Source: Cornus controversa (Eukaryota; Streptophyta; Magnoliopsida; Cornales; Cornaceae). Taken from it: a stretch of DNA of 64,000 nucleotides. The stretch covers positions 1,488,001-1,552,000 of the forward strand of contig CM048850.1 of assembly GCA_026545225.1 (NCBI GenBank), read 5' to 3'. The stretch's first letter is position 1. Each line of letters opens with the position of its first letter. The notes beneath the pieces were generated by a model. It worked only from the letters and a program-made list of their open reading frames with translations. It had not been told where the DNA came from and searched no databases. Of this stretch, positions 58,601 to 64,000 are shown piece by piece. Both the position numbers and the translations under genes were made by a program.

Positions 58601-60335
58601 GTGACATAACTTCACTTGCCTTTCCTTTTGGATTTGAAGGGGTATTTTGCAAATTTGGATTTAACGGAAACAATTTTGGATTTAATTGGGATTCTTTTGG
58701 ATTTTTAGGTTGCTCTTGAAATTCCTTTCTCTCTTCCTCCCCTACCTTGGAGTTAATGATTTTTCCACTCCTCAAGGTTGTGATTGATTGAACTTGCTCT
58801 GGAGGAGCATTACAAGTTGAAGATGATGGATCTTCAATCATATGCACACCCTTGGGATTCGCCACCGGTTGACTTGGCAACTTACCTTCCTCCCTTCTGT
58901 TTAAGGCATTAGCTAGTTGCCCGATTTGAGCTTCTAACCTAGCCATAGATTGAGCATTGGCCTCAAGCTTAGAGATTGATTGAGAGTGAGTTTGCAATAA
59001 GCGGGTGTTGGCCTCAAGATTGCTTATCACTCGTTCTTCAAAGCTTTGGCTTCTTGGAGGAGGTGGTGGTTGTTGGTAATTTGATCTTTGATTGTAAGGT
59101 TGAGGGTTTGGCCTATAATGAGGCTGTTGAGATTGGTGATTAAAAGAATTTTGCCCTTGGAAAGGGGGACTTGATTCTTGATTCTTCCATGAAAAAGCCG
59201 GATGATTCTTGTAACCAGGATTGTACGTGTTCGAATATGGATCATTCATTTGTTTAGCGTACAAGGCATTCGCTTGCTCTTGAGCATAATCGGGAGATTG
59301 CCCGGCAATAGGACAATCTCGCACAAAATGCGAAGTGCTATAGCAAAACGAACACCCCTCCTGATTTTGGACAGATTGGTTAGGAATAGGTAGCCCATTT
59401 TTCATGATTAAATCCATTTTTTGGGACAAGGCTTCTACTTGCATGGCTACCTCATCTACCCGTGAAATCTCATGCACTCCTCTACAAGGTTGGGTGGCCT
59501 TCCCTTTTCTAGTGGAGGAGCGTTGAGCTGAATTGTTGCTTAGGGTTTGAAAAAGTTTCCATGCCTCATCGGGGCTTTTCAAAAGGTACCCACCCCCACA
59601 CGCGGAGTCTATCATTTGTCTATGTTGCTCACTCACCCCATCATAAAAACTTTGCACTAGCTGCCATTTTGGGACAGCATGATGCGGACAAGATTTTAAC
59701 AGATCTTTTAACCTCTCCCACGTCTCATGGAATTGTTCTTGGTCAATTTGGGTGAATCCGGTGATTGCTCGCCGAATATCACTTGTCTTACCCATTGGGA
59801 AGTATTTTTTTAAGAACTCTATTTGCATTTCCGCCCAAGAATGGATTGAGTTGGGTTCTAGGGAATTGAACCAACTTCTAGCCTTATCTTTTAGGGAAAA
59901 TGGAAACATACGTAGCTTTAGATCATCTTCCGTAAAGTGTGGTACACGAATGGTGGAACACACGGAAAAGAAGTAATCTAAGTGCCGGTATGGATCCTCA
60001 TTAGGAAGACCGTGAAAGCTGTTAAGAAGGTTGAGGGTGGAGGACTTTATTTCAAATTGATTTGCCGCTACATCCGGAAATTGAATACACGAAGGTACTT
60101 CAAATGTAGTCGGAAGGTAAAAGTCCATAAGCAACTCTCCTTGAGGAGGTGGTGGTGGAGGCGGTTGTTCATGATTAAAAGGAGGTAGACCGGGAGGTTG
60201 TCTCTCATTTGGATCCATGTTTTCAGTCCTAGGCAAAATAGGGTCCCTAGAGGTTCCTCTACGTCGTCTAAGTGTTCGTTCAAGTTCACTATTACAAGGA
60301 AACAAAGGAAGTGACAATGACCGTCTACCTAGCAT
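55680..60335 (-). CDS. gag-pol: Element A gag-pol: gag, protease, RT, RNase H and integrase zinc finger
   Basis: 1551 codons starting MLGRRSLSLPLFPCNSELER, a start supported by the similar one in E. The gag capsid block is at residues about 105-250 (GLPNEDPYRHLDYF, FPFSLKDKARSWFNSL, EFLKKYFPMGKTSDIRRAIT). The CCHC knuckle CSFCYSTSHFVRDC is at about 325-338, and a Gln- and Pro-rich plus coiled region at 380-480. Protease has DLGASVNLLP (about 700). RT has CIDYRKLNSATRKDHF, FLDGYSGYNQ, YRRMPFGLCNAPATFQ and FMDDFSIFG (about 1152). RNase H has CDASDYAMGAVLGQ (about 1300), [17 protein letters not shown] and [10 protein letters not shown]. The frame ends in an HHCC-type finger (HTLACGGH…CERC). Gag and pol are in one frame, as in other Athila elements. 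Confidence 0.93.
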   Translation of the reverse strand: MLGRRSLSLPLFPCNSELERTLRRRRGTSRDPILPRTENMDPNERQPPGLPPFNHEQPPPPPPPQGELLMDFYLPTTFEVPSCIQFPDVAANQFEIKSSTLNLLNSFHGLPNEDPYRHLDYFFSVCSTIRVPHFTEDDLKLRMFPFSLKDKARSWFNSLEPNSIHSWAEMQIEFLKKYFPMGKTSDIRRAITGFTQIDQEQFHETWERLKDLLKSCPHHAVPKWQLVQSFYDGVSEQHRQMIDSACGGGYLLKSPDEAWKLFQTLSNNSAQRSSTRKGKATQPCRGVHEISRVDEVAMQVEALSQKMDLIMKNGLPIPNQSVQNQEGCSFCYSTSHFVRDCPIAGQSPDYAQEQANALYAKQMNDPYSNTYNPGYKNHPAFSWKNQESSPPFQGQNSFNHQSQQPHYRPNPQPYNQRSNYQQPPPPPRSQSFEERVISNLEANTRLLQTHSQSISKLEANAQSMARLEAQIGQLANALNRREEGKLPSQPVANPKGVHMIEDPSSSTCNAPPEQVQSITTLRSGKIINSKVGEEERKEFQEQPKNPKESQLNPKLFPLNPNLQNTPSNPKGKASEVMSPSIPNLDTSYEPPVPFPQRLKEPSHFGKQGEKIQDMMEIFKQVKINLPLLDAIRQIPSYAKFLKDLCTQKRKSRNNVPKKVLLTEHISSIFQHQAPPKFKDPGAPTISCTIGNQSFEKALLDLGASVNLLPFSVYQQLGLGELKHTTVVLQLADRSVKQPRGIIEDVIIQVDKFYFPVDFIVLDMEPVQNLNHHIPIILGHPFLATANACVNCHTGVMDISFGNMKVRLNIFNASHHTPDDESECFCVDVVDDLVQEALPSILSTDPLEACLNHFNHDDFDIEQSICEVNSMLDVNTVMDLPKWRVPREPLPPLSKTPQTPSLISPPQLELKPLPATLKYVFLGANETLPVIIASNLTNAQELELIKVLKEHKDAIGWSVVDLKGIDPSVCMHRIHLEEDAKTSREAQRRLNPNMKDVVMKEVVKLLDAGIIYPISDSQWVSPTQVVPKKSGITVQPNDKGELVPQRTTTGWRVCIDYRKLNSATRKDHFPLPFIDQILERLAGQSFYFFLDGYSGYNQVAIDPRDQEKTTFTCPFGTFAYRRMPFGLCNAPATFQRCMMSIFSDMVEKFLEVFMDDFSIFGPSYESCLQNLACVLKRCQETNLILSWEKSHFMVQEGIVLGHIVSKRGIEVDKAKVELISKLPPPSTVREIRSFLGHAGFYRRFIKDFSKISRPLCRLLEKESCFTFDEACLDAFEKLRALLTTAPILIPPNWTLPFEIMCDASDYAMGAVLGQRVDKLPHVIYYASKTLSEAQINYTTTEKELLAVVFALDKFRAYLLGSKVIVYSDHAALRHLLAKKDTKPRLIRWILLLQEFNFEIRDKKGTENVVADHLSRILVESLHNSIPVCESFPDEQLFVISQESIPWYADVVNYLATGKIPSSWTKQEKDRFLSQSRSYYWDDPQLFKYCPDQIIRKCVPNSEFQSILKFCHTLACGGHFSAKKTAAKILQCGFFWPTLHRDAYSFWRSCERC

Positions 60336-60597
60336 GCATTATCAATTGAACAACACCTCTATACACAAAGTAACAAAAATATATACAAAAGAATGTGAAT
60401 GAACTCAAACCACCAATTTTTGAAGTTATACTCACAAAGGGTTCCAATTTGAATTCTTTTAGATGCCCGCAATGTGGTATACCTAAAATCAAGAAGTTTA
60501 AGATATAAGAACAAGATATTTACAAAAAGAATGAAAGAATTTCTAGCCTAAGAATTAAACCAGATTTAATCTTCCAATGGCGACAATTAAACCGTAG
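60336..60597 (-). other. Leader of element A between primer site and gag
   Basis: About 260 bases of untranslated leader, AT-rich, with no frame of note. Packaging or dimerisation signals would be expected here, but I recognise none. Confidence 0.6.
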
Positions 60598-60615
60598 TCC
60601 CCGGCAACGGCGCCA
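60598..60615 (-). promoter_or_regulatory. Primer binding site of element A, tRNA-Asp type
   Basis: TCCCCGGCAACGGCGCCA on the + strand, six bases inside the 5' LTR end at 60622. It is identical to the E and B1 sites although the LTRs are unrelated over most of their length. Confidence 0.95.
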
Positions 60616-60621
60616 AAATTT

Positions 60622-62024
60622 TGATGTGGTCGGAACTAAATTATATTGCAAACTTAATTTTGCCCTTTTTATCAAAATATAATTTAACCACTCGCAAGAG
60701 CACGAATCTTTGTAGATAAGGTTCTATATAGAGGGTATCGATCCCACGAGGACTAGTCGTTAATTGTCATAGAGAAAGATTAATTCTACTTTAATTCTAA
60801 AAAAAACAGGTTTTTGGTTTTGTGTTTAAGGCTATTGCATAAAGGAAATGACAATAAAATTAAAGAGTAAAGTTGGGAGAGAGAACTAGGGTTGGTTTCC
60901 ACCACTAGCCATTCACATGTTCATAAGTGTAGCAAGCAAGGGATTCATTAATTAAATGCCTAACAATGTCATTAGGCTTGTGACCTCAATGACATATCAA
61001 AAGATCAATGTGTGTGCTAACCTATCATAATCCATCTTCAACAAGCATAGCTCTTCAACCTAACTAACTACCTACTTACTCTACACTCTAAGTGAACACT
61101 ACATGCATCCAAACTACCTTGTCTTGGCATGGTCTATACAAACTAGCATCACACATTCATTTAAACACCATTATCTAGCCATCATTTGCACTTCTTGTGG
61201 AATATGCAAATGTTGTGCATTCAAGTGACAAAACCTACTCTAAGACAAGAATAAATTCCATATCAAATGAATATATAAAAGAAATGTATTTGTGTACATA
61301 ATCACTAGGCTAAATAATCAACATTTAATTACAAGTCCCAAGAGCTACAAAGATGAACAAGTTTACATGGCTAGGGGTTGAAACCAACACCCTAGTAGAA
61401 GAGTTAGTTGCTCATGGTTGCCTTGCACCCTTCCATTGATGAAGAGAATGAAGCTTCTTGGTCTGGTTCAGCCCTTCCTCTTCCTCTCCCGAAGGTCTCT
61501 CCTTAAGTCCTCTGATGTCTATGTTGAGAGATATATGAGATATGTGGCTTTTTGGTGCTTTTTGTATGCTTTTTGGCTCCTTTTGGGCCCACCATATATA
61601 TATATATCATTATATATATCTCTTGTATCAAGAAGGCTCCCCAAAAGTCTTGTTCAAGTCAGACAATCCCCCTAAGTCGTGCAAAAAGGGGGATTTTGTT
61701 GCAAGTGGGAGAGCAGGTGAGCAAGTGGCCAAGTGGGCTCTGCAGCAGTTCGATTGATCGAAATTTCATTTCGATTGATCGAGATTTCGATCAATCGAAA
61801 TTTCGATTGATCGAAATCCACATTTCGATCAATCGAAATGCCTTGGTAACAGCTTCTGATTTCATCTCTTGACTGCAGAAAGCTTCCAACTTTGCTCCAT
61901 TTACAACAATACCTGCAATACATCAAAAACACAAAAATACCGTAAACATATCTCGGTAAACGCAAAAATGGAACTAACATATGCAATAAAGAGGGTTCAA
62001 ATGCATAGAATTGAACACTTATCA
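60622..62024 (-). repeat. 5' LTR of element A (also abutting the A' interior)
   Basis: 1403 bp, about 99.5% identical by eye to 49086-50509. The length difference is one 21-bp palindrome-bearing unit. On its right comes a polypurine tract and the 3' region of a second element, so this LTR also serves as the 3' LTR of A'. Confidence 0.93.
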
Positions 62025-64000
62025 CACCCCCAAACTTACATATTGCTAGTCCCTTAGCAATACAATATTACAAAAATGAAATCAACTATCTTATACAAAA
62101 GTTTAATCATGCTCAGTCATCAACTAGATAAAGGGCGCTCATCCATTCATTTCACAATTGGCAAATGCAACAAGTATTACAGAACTATGTGGTCATTAGC
62201 AAAAATGGACTTTCACAAGCTATAAATGAACGACAGTCCCCACATGCTGGCCAGCCCGAACAACTATAACAATTCCAACCCCAAAATCCTCTTTGAAAAG
62301 TGAACATGCATTCTAACGTGTGGCTTTTGTCATATTTGGAGAAGAAAACGAACAAATCTGTTTTTAAGAGAAAAACTCATTGAAAATGCTCAACCCGGCT
62401 GTTTCATTATCACAAAACATTCATGATTGCTCATGTGCGGATGACCGTGCAATGCTTAGCTCTTTTTGCTTTCTTGTGAGCCCATGTAGCGGCATTGGGC
62501 CAATGACTCCCAAACCAATTGGTTTTAGGGCATTAGGCGAAGAAGCACCCCTCGGACTTAATAACCGAGCTTACAAGGCGATGAGCGTAAGCAAGCCATC
62601 CGCTTATTACTGCTCAACCTTACACACTTTTACACGAATATTTCCTGCTTTGAGGCATAGAAATCCGGTTTATTTAGTGAGAAGGCTTATTGCATATTTT
62701 TCTCTTTTTATTTCTTCTTTTTTTTTTTTTTTACAACAACCGGAAGAACTTATTCTTTAAGCTGTTCAGATAAAAACAGAAATTTTCAAAAACTCTCCCT
62801 CAGACTTATCCCCCACAATTTAAACTGCATGTGTGCGAATTTGTGCGGTTAAGGACAAATTTAGGGCAAGAATTGTACGTGCTCGAGTTTGGACAATAAT
62901 GTAGACCGCTCTAGCCTACTATAAAGCTTGCAAAAGTGCGGGTATTTACAATGTTAAAGTTCTTAACTACCTGCTGCACTTACCTCGGACATTTATTCGA
63001 ATGATCTTCCTTTACAAAGCAAGACATCATAGCAAGCATGCAAAAATATCAAAGAAAAACTGCTCTACAATGACACTCAATATAATGACTGAACATTGCA
63101 TGCATATGCAAGCGGTATAGCATACCGCACCCCCAAACTTATATGCAACATTGTCCTCAATGTTTGGACAAGAAGAACAAGGAAAGAAGTTACCGGGATG
63201 GCAGAAGGCGAGAAAAAATGGTATTCCACTGCGGCGGTCATCCTGTAAATAAGAAAAACCTGCACAGAATACCAACTGGATACCACGAGCATTAAAAGGA
63301 ACAAAAAGTAGATAAATAGAACAAAATGAAATAATTACGCACAAACAGACAATGCCAATATCACTGTATATCTAATGGTCCGAACTGGTGTTTCCCAATT
63401 GTCTAAGAGGTCTATGCGACAAGATATTGACTATCCAAGCGCGCTAACGTATAGCACGCAAATGGGCTGCCTTTCTTTATTACCGCCATACTGTGTTGAA
63501 GCAATCTCAACAGTATTGGGAATTAAAACCAGGCGGTAATAAACGGAAATCATCAACTGAATCGCATATAGCAATTAGACAAGTGGTACTACATACATAG
63601 TCAAAGTATAGAGAACAGATAAATTGACGGAAAGCAAAAAAGAAAGACAGAAAAGATAAGACATGTCATAAAAGAAAATATAAATGTATTCCATAAAGAT
63701 GAAAATGCGTTTCAGTACAAAGGGTACATGTAGGTGGAATACGCAAAGAGAAACTAACATGGCCAACATGGCCTATCAAAAATAAAGAAAGAAAAATACA
63801 GAAAGTAAAGCATAAAAGGTGAATAAAGTGCAGCTACTCGAGGGCAGGTGGTGGTGGTGGTGGCTCGGTGGGAGCAGAAATGGAGGTGGAGGCTCGACCT
63901 GCGAACAGGAACTGCAGATCCTGCCGGAAGGCTCGGAACTCATCTAAGATCGCTCTCTGGCCCTGCGTCCGAATACCCGCCAGCTGACTCTGCGTCACCT
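62025..64000 (-). mobile_element. A': second Athila copy in tandem with A, cut by the window end
   Basis: It repeats 50510-52483 with about ten substitutions: polypurine tract (62025-62037), stem-loop (62043-62060), second polypurine motif (63128-63140), stem-loop (63148-63163) and the C-terminal 55 codons of ORF3 (63834-64000, on the - strand, ending LE like ORF3 of A). No target duplication or foreign DNA separates it from the shared LTR. Confidence 0.92.
63834..64000 (-). CDS. ORF3 of A', C-terminal part at the window edge
   Basis: Nearly identical to the C-terminus of the A ORF3 (predicted coiled coil, FRAFRQDLQFLF-type residues, poly-Pro tail), open up to the window end. Only a few residues near the end differ. 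Confidence 0.75.
   Translation of the reverse strand, partial: VTQSQLAGIRTQGQRAILDEFRAFRQDLQFLFAGRASTSISAPTEPPPPPPALE

Larger units (their letters stand above)
49086..62024 (-). mobile_element. Element A: nearly whole Athila-type Ty3/gypsy element with ORF3
   Basis: A 12.9-kb element on the - strand: 5' LTR (60622-62024), tRNA-Asp primer site (60598-60615), leader, gag-pol (60335-54702), spacer with palindromes, ORF3 (53523-52318), 3' non-coding region, polypurine tract (50510-50522) and 3' LTR (49086-50509). The LTRs differ by about six substitutions and one 21-bp repeat-unit difference (about 0.4%), so it is young. It looks nearly whole, with about one break in gag-pol. Its right LTR is shared with a second copy, A', starting at 62025. 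Confidence 0.92.

Overview
The window is a nest of plant LTR retrotransposons; I found no host gene, tRNA gene, rRNA gene or CRISPR array. The organism is an angiosperm, probably a eudicot. The main evidence is the Athila-type Ty3/gypsy elements with a tRNA-Asp primer site (TCCCCGGCAACGGCGCCA, four copies) and the long-LTR chromovirus-like elements with a tRNA-Met primer site (GCTCTGATACCA). The species cannot be named from this sequence.

Layout, using labels of my own. (1) 1-25940 is an Athila-type element C on the + strand. It is split by element D (1361-18827, - strand, target duplication CTTGG at 1356-1360 and 18828-18832). D carries a third Athila element, E (11908-18494, - strand), inside its 5' LTR. 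(2) 25941-27414, 34888-35700 and 46060-46346 look like pieces of one old, long-LTR, tRNA-Met-primed element G (- strand). (3) B1 (27415-34882, - strand, duplication CCCAA) is a young gag-only Athila derivative inside the G LTR. (4) F (35701-46054, - strand, duplication CCTCA) is a coding-free element with LTRs of 3.1-3.5 kb, also inside the G LTR. (5) 46347-49085 is the start of a long LTR of another such element, H, on the + strand. (6) A (49086-62024, - strand) is a nearly whole Athila element with gag, protease, RT, RNase H, integrase and a third gene (ORF3). Beyond its right LTR a second copy, A', begins at 62025 and runs off the window, so A and A' form a tandem array sharing an LTR.

Gag and pol supply particle, protease, reverse transcriptase, RNase H and, in A only, integrase. 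ORF3 sits where Athila elements are said to carry an envelope-like gene, but the A protein has no signal peptide or membrane segment. It has a conserved globular region, an acidic stretch and a predicted coiled coil. Elements C, D, E and B1 show no integrase, and B1 also lacks pol and ORF3, so they probably relied on a relative such as A.

The most interesting signal is in the non-coding parts. Upstream of ORF3, two diverged subfamilies carry clusters of palindromes with the shared core CGATYRATCG followed by a TATA-like box, which looks like an internal promoter for ORF3. The 3' regions carry two to four copies of the polypurine-tract sequence AAGTTTGGGGGTG, two of them next to conserved short stem-loops. 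All divergence and age estimates were made by eye.
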